A stretch of DNA of 64,000 nt, from contig NZ_VTDQ01000005.1 in assembly GCF_015627175.1 (NCBI RefSeq), forward strand, positions 1-64,000, written 5' to 3'. A program made the position numbers and the translations under genes. The notes below the pieces were generated by a model, which worked only from the letters and a program-made list of their open reading frames with translations, ran no database searches and was not told where the DNA came from. The stretch is from Acinetobacter pollinis. Its GTDB lineage: Bacteria > Pseudomonadota > Gammaproteobacteria > Pseudomonadales > Moraxellaceae. Below, piece after piece: positions 50,100-58,914 of this stretch (position 1 is the stretch's first letter; each line of letters begins with the position of its first letter).

Positions 50100-50128
50100 A
50101 AGCCGCTTAATTAAGCGGCTTTCTTTTT
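50100..50128. terminator. Palindromic bidirectional terminator between mrcA and rlmA-like gene
   Basis: AGCCGCTTAATTAAGCGGCT (50101-50120) is a perfect 20-bp palindrome followed by T-rich sequence. The last codons and TAA stop of the convergent methyltransferase gene lie inside the stem. Confidence 0.85.
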
Positions 50129-50953
50129 AAATAGATATAGCTGAAAACTCGCAACCACATCAAAAGAGGTGTGTAATTCTAATTGTTCACGACGCTCTTG
50201 TTTTGCTTTATACGCATAAGGTGTCATCGCAATTAAATTCTTTAAAGCCTGTTGGTTTAAGTTTAAAGGAGCATGAATACATTCTTTTTCAACAAGTTCA
50301 AAGTGATCTTCAAGTTGTTTTTCAATTTTATCAGGATCATGTAAATTCACCTCACCAAACAAGGCCTCTCTCATTGCATACAAATGTTTAGATGCTGCAA
50401 CAGCCACCAAGCAATAACCTTCAGGCTTTAAAACTCTTAATATTTCATCAGTAGGAATAGGACTAAAAAGTGTTGTGCACATATCCATAGATGTATCAAG
50501 CACGGGTAAAACAGCGCCTGTACCTACTATCCATGTGACCGATCTATTTGTTTTTGCGGCGCTTTGTACTGCACTTTTAGAAATATCTACACCTACACAA
50601 ATATCCGTCGATGCTTGCATCGAACTGGTGTAATACCCTTCACCACAACCAATATCAAGTAAGTATTTTACTCCATACTTTTTTATACAAGCAGTAATCG
50701 CTTGTTTTAAAGGTGCATAATAGCCTTCTGATAAAAAAGCACGTCTTGCAGTCACAGACTCAGGCGTATCTCCTGGTGTTTTACTATGTTTGTGCTGAAC
50801 TATATGTAAATTTACATAGCCTTGTTTCGCCACATCAAAACTATGTTTTTGAACACATTGCCAAGTTTTTTCCTGCAAGAGAAGTGCTTCCCGACAAACA
50901 GGACACATTAAATAAGGTTTAGCAATTGCTTCCACTTGTTCAGACTCCATCAT
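50111..50953 (-). CDS. rlmA: RlmA-like rRNA guanine-N1 methyltransferase
   Basis: RlmA methylates 23S rRNA G745 in E. coli. The 280-aa product has an N-terminal zinc finger with C17, C20, C33 and H37, the family's GYVNL and the conserved KTPGDTPESVTARRAFLSEG region (in part). The SAM-binding motif LLDIGCGEGYYT and the later TTLFSPIPTDEILRVLKPEG follow. This layout fits RlmA rather than a generic methyltransferase, but the target base is inferred. It is downstream of mraY but separated from it by a terminator, and its stop lies in the next terminator. Confidence 0.85.
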   Translation of the reverse strand: MMESEQVEAIAKPYLMCPVCREALLLQEKTWQCVQKHSFDVAKQGYVNLHIVQHKHSKTPGDTPESVTARRAFLSEGYYAPLKQAITACIKKYGVKYLLDIGCGEGYYTSSMQASTDICVGVDISKSAVQSAAKTNRSVTWIVGTGAVLPVLDTSMDMCTTLFSPIPTDEILRVLKPEGYCLVAVAASKHLYAMREALFGEVNLHDPDKIEKQLEDHFELVEKECIHAPLNLNQQALKNLIAMTPYAYKAKQERREQLELHTSFDVVASFQLYLFKKKAA

Positions 50954-50985
50954 AAAAAAAGCTGGTCAATTGCCAGCTTTTTTGT
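50954..50985 (-). terminator. Terminator at the end of the mraY operon
   Basis: AAAAAAAGCTGG and CCAGCTTTTTT pair around a 7-nt loop between the mraY stop and the rlmA-like start, with T-runs on both sides. It ends the rsmH-to-mraY transcript. Confidence 0.82.
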
Positions 50986-50996
50986 TTCTTTTTAGC

Positions 50997-52115
50997 TTAT
51001 CGTAATTTTAACGTCATTAGACCTAAAACTACTAAGAAAATCGTAATGATCCAGAAACGAACCACAACTTGAGTTTCTTTCCAACCTTTTTTCTCATAAT
51101 GATGATGTAAAGGCGCCATTAAAAAAACACGTTTATTACGCATACGGAGTGAGCCAATTTGTAAGAAAACAGAAATTGCCTCCATAACAAAAACACCACC
51201 CATAATCGCAAATACAATTTCCTGTCTTACCATGACCGCAATTGTACCAAGCATAGCACCAAGTGCTAAAGCACCTACATCGCCCATAAAAATTTGTGCA
51301 GGGTGTGCGTTATACCATAAGAATGCCAGACCTGCTCCCACCATAGCAGAACAAATCACGACAAGCTCAGAGGTATATTTCACATAAGGAATATGTAAAT
51401 AACTCGCAAAACGAATATCGCCAGACAAATAAGAGAAGACACCCAAACCTGCTGCTACAAGAACCACAGGCATAATTGCAAGGCCATCTAAACCATCTGT
51501 TAGGTTTACGGCGTTCGATGCACCATTAATGACTAAATAAGTAAAAGCCAAAAATGCAAGACCAAATGGAATAGCAGACAGTGGAATACTAATATTTTTA
51601 AAGAAAGGTACAAGGAGGTCTAACATGTTATGAGTAACAATCGGATTACCCTGTGAATTCGCAATCCAATACAATGCAATACCTGCACCGAGTGAACCAA
51701 CTGACGTCCAAAAGAATTTTTTACGTGCAGGTAAACCAGCATTATCTTTGTAGCGAATCTTAATCCAGTCATCTGCCCAACCAACAGCGCCAAAAATGAC
51801 CATTACACCCAATACAATCCATACGTATGGGTTGGACAAATCTGCCCACAATAATGTGCTAATACCAATTGACATAAGAATAAGCACACCACCCATTGTT
51901 GGTGTACCCATTTTTTGCGCATGACCTTCAGGGGCAAAACTACTTACAGCTTGGCCATATTTAAGTGCACGTAATTTTCGAATCATTATTGGGCCAAGAC
52001 CCAAGCCAATTAACAATGACGTGATTACACTTAGTAAGGCACGCAATGTCAGATACCGAACAACAAGGAAGGATGTATCAAACCCTGCCAATTGTTTAAA
52101 CAACCATAACAGCAT
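50997..52115 (-). CDS. mraY: Phospho-MurNAc-pentapeptide transferase MraY
   Basis: Integral membrane enzyme that makes lipid I from UDP-MurNAc-pentapeptide and undecaprenyl phosphate. The 372-aa protein has about ten transmembrane helices. Seen: KMGTPTMGG, the catalytic aspartates in WADDWIK and [22 protein letters not shown] and the HHHYEKKGW loop ([15 protein letters not shown]). It directly adjoins the murF stop without a gap. Confidence 0.97.
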   Translation of the reverse strand: MLLWLFKQLAGFDTSFLVVRYLTLRALLSVITSLLIGLGLGPIMIRKLRALKYGQAVSSFAPEGHAQKMGTPTMGGVLILMSIGISTLLWADLSNPYVWIVLGVMVIFGAVGWADDWIKIRYKDNAGLPARKKFFWTSVGSLGAGIALYWIANSQGNPIVTHNMLDLLVPFFKNISIPLSAIPFGLAFLAFTYLVINGASNAVNLTDGLDGLAIMPVVLVAAGLGVFSYLSGDIRFASYLHIPYVKYTSELVVICSAMVGAGLAFLWYNAHPAQIFMGDVGALALGAMLGTIAVMVRQEIVFAIMGGVFVMEAISVFLQIGSLRMRNKRVFLMAPLHHHYEKKGWKETQVVVRFWIITIFLVVLGLMTLKLR

Positions 52116-53516
52116 TTAAAGCTTCTCCATCAAGTCAGCCATCAACGTCTCCATATGGGTAAAGCGAGAACCTTTAAACAAGAAGTTCATAGACTGAGGT
52201 TGATGTTTTTCAATCATGTGAATTAAAGCAGGCAACGCGTGTGCCTGCGTCTCAAAATTTATTATTTTATCCGATGCCGAGGCACCCGACTTAATCGCTT
52301 TTGAATACTGACCCACAGCCACAATGTAGTCGATCTCTTTTTCGGCAAGTTTTTGGCCTAAAGCAACGTGTTCACGTTCTGCTTCACTACCTAACTCACC
52401 AATATCGCCTATTACCATGACTTTTAAGCCATTTTGCTTCAACAGTACATCTGCAGCCGCAAGCATCGAACTTGGGTTTGCATTATATGTGTCATCAATA
52501 AAAGTATATTGATGATGCTGAATAAAATTTAAACGACCTTGAGCACCAACTGCATGCTCAAGGCCTTTAACAATCTGTTGAAGTGGAATATTTAATGCCA
52601 TTGAGAATGCGACTGCTGCCAATGCATTGAATACATTATGCTCTCCAGCAAACGGCAAACTGACATCTGCTTTGCCTTGAGGAGTATGCAGACAAAAAAT
52701 TGAACGCTGTGCTTCTAATTGAATATCTGTAGCAAAAATATCACCACCTAAACCAAAGCTAAGTGTATTTAAATGCTGAGTAGTATTTAAAATATTGATG
52801 GTGAAGTCATCTTTTGCAGGCACAATAGCAGTACCATTTTGAGATAAATGACGATATATCTCAGATTTTGCACGACATATACCTTCGCGACCACCGAACT
52901 CACCCAAGTGAGCCGTACCAATATTTAAAATACCAGCAACATCAGGACGTACTAAGTTTGATGTATAGTCAATTTCACCCTGATGATTTGCACCAAGTTC
53001 CATAACGGCATAACGATGTTCAGGCAATAGCTCTAATAACATCATGGGTACACCTAAATCATTATTTAGATTGCCACGTGTAACAAGTGTAGGTGCAACA
53101 CCACTTAAAATACTGTTTAACATTTCTTTTGTGGTTGTCTTGCCACTACTACCAGTCAGTGCAATTACTTTTAAGTTCTGACAACTTTGACGACGAAATG
53201 CACCCAAATGGCCAAGTGCTATACGTGTATCGGGTACAACGAGCTGACAAAGATTTTCTATATCTATAGGTTCAGAAACAATTGCAACTGTACAACCATT
53301 TGAAATTACTTGTGAAATAAAACTATGCCCATCAAAACGCTCACCCTTCAATGCAAGAAAAATATCTCCTTTTTCGGCATGACGAGAGTCGGTGAGTATT
53401 CGCTTCAATAATTGCGTGGGTTTATTATTTTTATACCAATAGCCATGTGTTGCTTGTACTAAATCATCTGCTGACCATGGTGTAAGCTCTCCAGAGCTTG
53501 TTGTCGACGTATGCAT
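52116..53516 (-). CDS. murF: UDP-MurNAc-tripeptide--D-Ala-D-Ala ligase MurF
   Basis: Cytoplasmic ATP-dependent ligase adding D-Ala-D-Ala. The 466-aa protein has the N-terminal substrate domain (LTDSRHAEKGDIFLALKGER), Walker A GSSGKTT (122-128), ELGANHQGEI with the metal ligand, and IDDTYNANPSSM in the C-terminal domain. Its ATG overlaps the murE stop by 1 nt. Confidence 0.96.
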   Translation of the reverse strand: MHTSTTSSGELTPWSADDLVQATHGYWYKNNKPTQLLKRILTDSRHAEKGDIFLALKGERFDGHSFISQVISNGCTVAIVSEPIDIENLCQLVVPDTRIALGHLGAFRRQSCQNLKVIALTGSSGKTTTKEMLNSILSGVAPTLVTRGNLNNDLGVPMMLLELLPEHRYAVMELGANHQGEIDYTSNLVRPDVAGILNIGTAHLGEFGGREGICRAKSEIYRHLSQNGTAIVPAKDDFTINILNTTQHLNTLSFGLGGDIFATDIQLEAQRSIFCLHTPQGKADVSLPFAGEHNVFNALAAVAFSMALNIPLQQIVKGLEHAVGAQGRLNFIQHHQYTFIDDTYNANPSSMLAAADVLLKQNGLKVMVIGDIGELGSEAEREHVALGQKLAEKEIDYIVAVGQYSKAIKSGASASDKIINFETQAHALPALIHMIEKHQPQSMNFLFKGSRFTHMETLMADLMEKL

Positions 53517-55018
53517 TACTGATGATCTCCTACTGAGTATGCATTTGGCTGTATATGTTGTGCTTCTATTGCAGATCTCACTTCAACCACATCATCAAAC
53601 CAATGTCTTACACCACTTACTTCTTGATAGTTTTCATGTCCTTTACCAGCTATGACCACAATATCGCCTGTCTTAGCATATTTGACAGCATACTTAATCG
53701 CTTCTCTTCGATCATCAATTTCTTGTAATGTTTCAGACAAGGTCAAACCTTGCTTCATATCTGCAAAAATTTGTGCTGGATCTTCTGTACGTGGATTGTC
53801 TGAAGTTAAGATAATACGATCTGCACCACTTATGGCGGCTTGTGTCATTAAAATCCGTTTACCGCGATCTCTATCACCACCACAACCAAATACTGCCCAA
53901 ATCTCAGCATGCACATGACGTCTCAAACTTTTAAGCACTTGTGTTAAAGCATCTGGTGTATGTGCATAGTCAACCACAAAAATGCGCTCATCATCGCGAA
54001 TCACCTGCATTCGCCCTGGTGCACCTTCTAGTTGCGTACAGTAATCTATTAATGCATCAAGCGACTCACCCATCTCAGATACAGCAATTAAGCTAGCAAT
54101 GAGGTTTTCAATATTAAAATGACCTAACAATGGGCTATTTACAGCATAGTTCTGCTCTGCTGTATGCAAGGTAAATTTGGCACCTTCCAAGCTAAATGAG
54201 ATATCAGATACATAAAAATCTGCCGTAGCAGTTTTCATTGAATATGTTAAGACTTTTGGCTGACTTGGATTCATTCGTGCAGCTTCATACATCACATGGG
54301 CATATGCATCGTCAATATTAATGACAGCCGTTTTCAAACTCTGAAACGCAAAAAGTTGAGCCTTTGCATGTGCATAACTTTCTAATGTTCCATGAAAATC
54401 TAAGTGATCTCGACTGAGATTACTATAAACAGCAACCTCAATATTCGAGCCATTTAAACGGCCTTGTACCAATCCATGTGAGCTCGCTTCTAATGCAACA
54501 AACTGCGCGCTCTGTTCAGCATAGTGGTGAAGTTCGCGTTGTAAATGTAAAGCATCTAATGTGGTATGAGAGGATGGTGTAAGATGAGGTAAGATTCCGT
54601 TTCCTGCCGTTCCCATCACTGCGCAGCGCTTATGCTGTAGGGTTAATAGCTCTGCTATCAGACGTGCAATTGTCGTTTTACCGTTGGTACCTGTTACGGC
54701 AAGAATTTGTGCAGGTTGAACTGGTTGTACTTTTTCTAAGTATTGCTTTTGCCATGCACCCATTAAATACCGAACATCTGGGCAACAAATGCTGTGTTCA
54801 ATATTTAATGGCTGCTCAGAAATAATACCTAAGGCGCCCTGAGCTAAAGCAGCTTGTGCAAATTCTAGTGTTTTCTCAGGTTGAGTATAGCTATTTAATG
54901 CAATAAAAATTTGCCCTGAACGAATATATCGGCTATCTAAACAAAAACCTTCGAAAGGTTGATTTACCCAAGATTCCTGAGATTCAACGGGATAAATTTC
55001 TTGCAACGTAATAGACAT
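53516..55018 (-). CDS. murE: UDP-MurNAc-L-Ala-D-Glu--meso-diaminopimelate ligase MurE
   Basis: Adds the third residue of the stem peptide. The 500-aa protein has Walker A GTNGKTT (110-116), the carbamylated-Lys region, and DNPR near residue 407, the motif that marks meso-DAP rather than L-Lys specificity. VVDYAHTPDAL and VIAGKGHENYQ are also intact. It starts 10 bp after ftsI and overlaps murF. Confidence 0.96.
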   Translation of the reverse strand: MSITLQEIYPVESQESWVNQPFEGFCLDSRYIRSGQIFIALNSYTQPEKTLEFAQAALAQGALGIISEQPLNIEHSICCPDVRYLMGAWQKQYLEKVQPVQPAQILAVTGTNGKTTIARLIAELLTLQHKRCAVMGTAGNGILPHLTPSSHTTLDALHLQRELHHYAEQSAQFVALEASSHGLVQGRLNGSNIEVAVYSNLSRDHLDFHGTLESYAHAKAQLFAFQSLKTAVINIDDAYAHVMYEAARMNPSQPKVLTYSMKTATADFYVSDISFSLEGAKFTLHTAEQNYAVNSPLLGHFNIENLIASLIAVSEMGESLDALIDYCTQLEGAPGRMQVIRDDERIFVVDYAHTPDALTQVLKSLRRHVHAEIWAVFGCGGDRDRGKRILMTQAAISGADRIILTSDNPRTEDPAQIFADMKQGLTLSETLQEIDDRREAIKYAVKYAKTGDIVVIAGKGHENYQEVSGVRHWFDDVVEVRSAIEAQHIQPNAYSVGDHQ

Positions 55019-55028
55019 AAAAACTCAC

Positions 55029-56852
55029 TTATCGCCGAACATTCGTAGATTGTAATGGCTTATCTAAAGGAACATTAAGTAGACGTAAAGACTCTTGCAT
55101 AATTCTTGAGAAAATTGGAGCCGCAACTAAACCACCATAGTAAGCACCTTGTGGATTTTCTACTACAACCACCATTGCAATGCGCGGATTACTAATCGGT
55201 GCAACACCTGCGAACAATGCACGATACTGCGTTTTAGAGTATCCCTTACGGTCTGGGTTTAATTTATGCGCTGTACCAGTTTTACCTCCAACACGATATC
55301 CAGGAATTTGTGCTTGAGGTGCAGTCCCTCCTGGTAATGTGACTTGCTCAAGCATATTCACAATTTCATCAGCAATTTTAGGTTCTAGTACTTGTTTGCC
55401 TTCGGCAGGTTGATCTAGCTTATACAAAGATAATGGTAGCTCTTTACCATGATTGGCCAACATGGCATACCCTTGTGCTAGTTGTAATACAGTGGCATTT
55501 AAGCCATAACCATATGCCATTGTGCCAATTTCAGAAACATTTAAATATTTTTGAGGCAAAATTAAACCAGCACTTTCACCTGGAAAATGAACTGCCGATT
55601 TAGAACCAAAACCAAAACGCTTAAAAGTCGTTGGTAAGGTAGTGGCTGGTAAAGACAATGCAATTTTTGCAGCACCCACATTCGAAGATTTTATAATGAC
55701 ACCGGCAAGTGTAAGCACACCATGGTCATGTGTATCACGAATTGTATGCCAACCTATACGCATAGAACCTGGATGTGTATCAATAATCGAATTGGTCGTA
55801 TATTTTCCACTTTCGAGTGCAGCTGCAATAGTAAATGGCTTCATGGTCGAACCAGGTTCAAACATATCAATTGCGCCACGGTTACGCATCGCATCTTTAT
55901 TATTTAGATCGTCTTTATCATTCGGATTATATGATGGCCAACTGGCAAGCCCTAAAATTTCACCTGTTTTTACATCAACAGCAATTGCTGTTGCAGAACG
56001 TGCGTTATTTGCAACACCTGCAGCGGTTAACTCACGGTACATCAAGTATTGGATCCGAGAGTCAATACTTAATGTAAAATCTTGACCATTTTGAACAGGT
56101 CGAATGATATCTGGATCGCGTACACGGTTACCAAATTTATCTCGAATATTGGTTTGTAAACCAGGTTGCCCTGTTAACTGTGTATTTAGCTTCATTTCCA
56201 AGCCTTCTACACCTTTACCATCATTATTGGTTAAACCAATAATTTGAGCATTTGGCTGAGGCTGTGGATAATATCTTTTATACGATTTTTCAGTGTATAC
56301 CCCCTGAAAGTTACGCTGTAAAATCATATCTGCTTCAGGTGGTGGCACTTCGGTTTTTAATACCAAATAACGCGAATTTGGATGTGCCTTCATGCGTGCT
56401 TTTAGTGTTGCACGATCCATTCCAACAGCATCAGCCAACTCATCTAAATTAAAATCTTTATCTGGAAGCTTTTGTTTTGGTTTACGTTTCTTACCATCTG
56501 CAGATGGTGCTGTCATCAATTCATATAATTTTTTATTTTCAAAATAATCTTTTGGATCAAGAACAATTTTCATAATTGGGGAGCTAATCGCCAATGGAAT
56601 TCCATTACGATCACTAATAACCCCACGCATAGGTTCTACGGTCTGATCACGCTGAATTAAAGCATTTGCTTTATTTTGCAAAAATTCTTTATTGATAATC
56701 TGAACATAAAATGCACGACATACCAATGCGACAAAGCAGAATAGAATAACACCCCAAATTAAATAGAAACGCCATTGATCAAATGTAGCGGTTGGTTTTT
56801 CTGTAATTGAACGTTTTAGTTTACGTGTTTGCTTCATTTGTTTTTCAGCCAT
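55029..56852 (-). CDS. ftsI: Septal transpeptidase FtsI (PBP3)
   Basis: Class B PBP that cross-links septal peptidoglycan; a main beta-lactam target. The 607-aa protein has a cytoplasmic tail, one transmembrane helix (FYLIWGVILFCFVALVCRAF), the pedestal domain (RGVISDRNGIPLAISSP) and a transpeptidase domain with STMK (335-338), SSNVG and KTGT (524-527). It lies between ftsL (9 bp upstream) and murE. No missing catalytic residue was seen. Confidence 0.96.
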   Translation of the reverse strand: MAEKQMKQTRKLKRSITEKPTATFDQWRFYLIWGVILFCFVALVCRAFYVQIINKEFLQNKANALIQRDQTVEPMRGVISDRNGIPLAISSPIMKIVLDPKDYFENKKLYELMTAPSADGKKRKPKQKLPDKDFNLDELADAVGMDRATLKARMKAHPNSRYLVLKTEVPPPEADMILQRNFQGVYTEKSYKRYYPQPQPNAQIIGLTNNDGKGVEGLEMKLNTQLTGQPGLQTNIRDKFGNRVRDPDIIRPVQNGQDFTLSIDSRIQYLMYRELTAAGVANNARSATAIAVDVKTGEILGLASWPSYNPNDKDDLNNKDAMRNRGAIDMFEPGSTMKPFTIAAALESGKYTTNSIIDTHPGSMRIGWHTIRDTHDHGVLTLAGVIIKSSNVGAAKIALSLPATTLPTTFKRFGFGSKSAVHFPGESAGLILPQKYLNVSEIGTMAYGYGLNATVLQLAQGYAMLANHGKELPLSLYKLDQPAEGKQVLEPKIADEIVNMLEQVTLPGGTAPQAQIPGYRVGGKTGTAHKLNPDRKGYSKTQYRALFAGVAPISNPRIAMVVVVENPQGAYYGGLVAAPIFSRIMQESLRLLNVPLDKPLQSTNVRR

Positions 56853-56861
56853 AGAGCAACC

Positions 56862-57200
56862 TTACTTTTTTTGCTCCAAAGAAGGTAAAGAAATTACAAC
56901 AGTATCTGCAGTAGGTGGGGAAAACATTCTTAACTGTGTTACTGCACGCGTTCCAATTTGGGAGGTCGATCCGAAAGTTTGTTGTTCAATCAGCAACCTA
57001 CCCCATTCCGCATTTAAATCATCTTCTTCACGTAAATAGGTTGTCATTTGTCTATAGTCATGCCGATATTCAAATACTTCAAATACAACCATTGTTGCAC
57101 TGGCAAAAATAAGAAGTACAAGAACAACATATGCAATGATTTTTTTATGAGTAATGCTCAGCCGAGAAGGCTGAGGTGCTATTGCTTCTTCTAAGTTCAT
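56862..57200 (-). CDS. ftsL: Cell division protein FtsL
   Basis: Small bitopic divisome protein that forms a complex with FtsB and FtsQ. The 112-aa product has a cytoplasmic N-terminus, a transmembrane helix (IIAYVVLVLLIFASATMVVF) and a periplasmic coiled coil (EYRHDYRQMTTYLREEDDL in part, then EWGRLLIEQQTFGS). Sequence identity is low in this family; identification rests also on its position between rsmH (4-bp overlap) and ftsI. Confidence 0.92.
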   Translation of the reverse strand: MNLEEAIAPQPSRLSITHKKIIAYVVLVLLIFASATMVVFEVFEYRHDYRQMTTYLREEDDLNAEWGRLLIEQQTFGSTSQIGTRAVTQLRMFSPPTADTVVISLPSLEQKK

Positions 57201-58123
57201 TTTTTGCCTTTATTTACAAGCCCTTCTGCAACACGAAGCCATGCACTTCTAGATCTTGGATTACTTTTTACTTCTTCAGGACTCGCACAAATACGCGCAA
57301 CTTTTTTGAGTCGTCTTGTATCTTCTTGTTGTTGTGGCATCCCCCAACCGCTATCTTCAGACAATGTCGATTCTTTTTGAATAAACTGTTTAATCATTCT
57401 ATCTTCAAGCGAATGGAAGCTTATCACAGCTAGACGACCTTGTGGTTGAATCAATGCCACTGCTTGAGGTAAAAAAACTTCAATATCTTCAAGTTCTTTA
57501 TTAATTGCAATTCGAATCGCTTGAAATGCACGTGTTGCAGGGTGTTTATTTTTTTCCCATTTAGGATGTGCTTTTTTTACAATTTCAGCCAATTCACCTG
57601 TTGTTGTAATATCACCTGCTTGCTTAATTGCACGTGCGATACGGCGACTATAACGCTCTTCACCATATTGATAAATCGTATTTGCTAACTTCTCTTCTTC
57701 AACCTCAAGCAACCATTCACGTGCTGTTTGACCTTTAGAATTATCCATACGCATGTCAAGTGGCCCATTGTGCATAAAGCTAAACCCTCGCTCTGCTTCG
57801 TCAAGCTGTGGAGAAGACACGCCTAAATCGGCCATAATTCCATCTACATGCTCAACACCAATTGCATTTAACTCAGCTTGTATGTCTGCAAAACTTGCAT
57901 GAATAATTTTAAAGCGAGAATCTTCTTGCTCCAACTCAGCAGCAACAGCTAAAGCTTGAGGATCTTTATCAAAAGCATAAACGCAACTGTTTTGATCTAA
58001 CTTAGAAAGTAGAAGCTTTGTATGACCACCTCGACCAAAAGTTGCATCTACATATACTCCTGTATCGCGGTCAGCAAGTAGCGCATCTATGGTTTCATTA
58101 AGCAGTACAGAAATATGTGACAT
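57197..58123 (-). CDS. rsmH: 16S rRNA m4C1402 methyltransferase RsmH (MraW)
   Basis: SAM-dependent N4-methyltransferase for C1402 in 16S rRNA. The ATG at 58123 (MSHISVLLNETIDALL) matches the family start; a TTG three codons upstream is in frame. The 308-aa protein has YVDATFGRGGHT, ADLGVSSPQLDEAERGFSF, the KNKHPATRAFQAIRIAIN segment and VISFHSLEDRMIKQF. First gene of rsmH-ftsL-ftsI-murE-murF-mraY. No mraZ precedes it; the 371-bp upstream gap contains no such gene. Confidence 0.95.
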   Translation of the reverse strand: MSHISVLLNETIDALLADRDTGVYVDATFGRGGHTKLLLSKLDQNSCVYAFDKDPQALAVAAELEQEDSRFKIIHASFADIQAELNAIGVEHVDGIMADLGVSSPQLDEAERGFSFMHNGPLDMRMDNSKGQTAREWLLEVEEEKLANTIYQYGEERYSRRIARAIKQAGDITTTGELAEIVKKAHPKWEKNKHPATRAFQAIRIAINKELEDIEVFLPQAVALIQPQGRLAVISFHSLEDRMIKQFIQKESTLSEDSGWGMPQQQEDTRRLKKVARICASPEEVKSNPRSRSAWLRVAEGLVNKGKK

Positions 58124-58388
58124 AAAAAGCAAGCATCAAATGATTTAAAAATGTAATTGCACATTATCTATGGCTTTATCACAAGTACCAAATACCTTTT
58201 TGTAGAAAAATATTAACCCAATTGAAGGCATAATGATGTTTTTATCTATTTTTTATACAAACTTAGCCAATCTTCCAAAGAATTTTATTTTTGAAAATAC
58301 AAAGTACAGTATGAACGTATAGTTTTATCGATGTATTGATTACAACTGTGGATATAATTTTTATCCCTGTATACATATTGTAAAATAA

Positions 58389-58401
58389 AATGACTCTCAT
58401 T
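58389..58401. promoter_or_regulatory. Fur-box-like palindrome upstream of small secreted protein gene
   Basis: AATGA-CTC-TCATT has the arms and 3-bp spacing of the Fur core, but only about 12 of 19 positions match the full consensus. A TATAGT -10 candidate follows at 58417-58422. Weak evidence. The remainder of 58124-58494 shows only a near DnaA box (TGTGGATAT, 58347-58355). Confidence 0.3.
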
Positions 58402-58494
58402 TTTATCAAAATACGGTATAGTAACAACTAAGATCACGATAAAGTCACAATAACGGATCTGAACATTAATTTTGCATGTATTGGGAGTATAGAA

Positions 58495-58818
58495 ATGACG
58501 GTTTTTCGCTTGGTTTTACTAAGCCTGTGTATTGGAATAAATACAACATCTGTTTATGCCAATGCTATAGAAAAAGCGCATTCTAGCAAGCCCACTTCAA
58601 ATTTGATTAGCAAGCAAAATTTTACTGAAAAATCTCATATTTCACTCATTGAGCAAACACTAAATAAACAACGTCAAGCTGTCGACCAGCTCAGTTCGAA
58701 CTCAGACGACATTAAAATTTTAACCACAATACATGTACAACCCACTCAAAACTTCTTTGCAGCTCAACACGACCGCTTTTCTCGTTTTCTCCAAAGTCTT
58801 TTTTCACACGACTCCTAA
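58495..58818 (+). CDS. Small secreted protein of unknown function
   Basis: I do not recognise this 107-aa protein. It has a good signal peptide (MTVFRLVLLSLCIGINTTSV, then YANA as likely cleavage site), leaving a mature peptide of about 84 residues. The mature part is polar: a basic Ser/Lys-rich stretch, a helical ISLIEQTLNKQRQAVDQLSS, and an aromatic end FFAAQHDRFSRFLQSLF. No cysteines remain after cleavage and there is no lipobox. GGGAG lies about 8 nt before the ATG. It stands alone between the rsmH promoter region and gltX, 96 bp ahead of the latter, and might be cotranscribed with it. Confidence 0.75.
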   Translation: MTVFRLVLLSLCIGINTTSVYANAIEKAHSSKPTSNLISKQNFTEKSHISLIEQTLNKQRQAVDQLSSNSDDIKILTTIHVQPTQNFFAAQHDRFSRFLQSLFSHDS

Positions 58819-58914
58819 GAAAAACCACAGTCAAAGTTAAATTCAGCGATTGCGACATATATTTTTCACGCTACACTTAACGCTATAATGGTTTTTATTT
58901 GAATTAAAGTAACT

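Noticed and set aside
55642-56085. Open frame of 147 codons opposite ftsI
   Set aside because: Shadow of the conserved transpeptidase domain; no family resemblance or ribosome-binding site.
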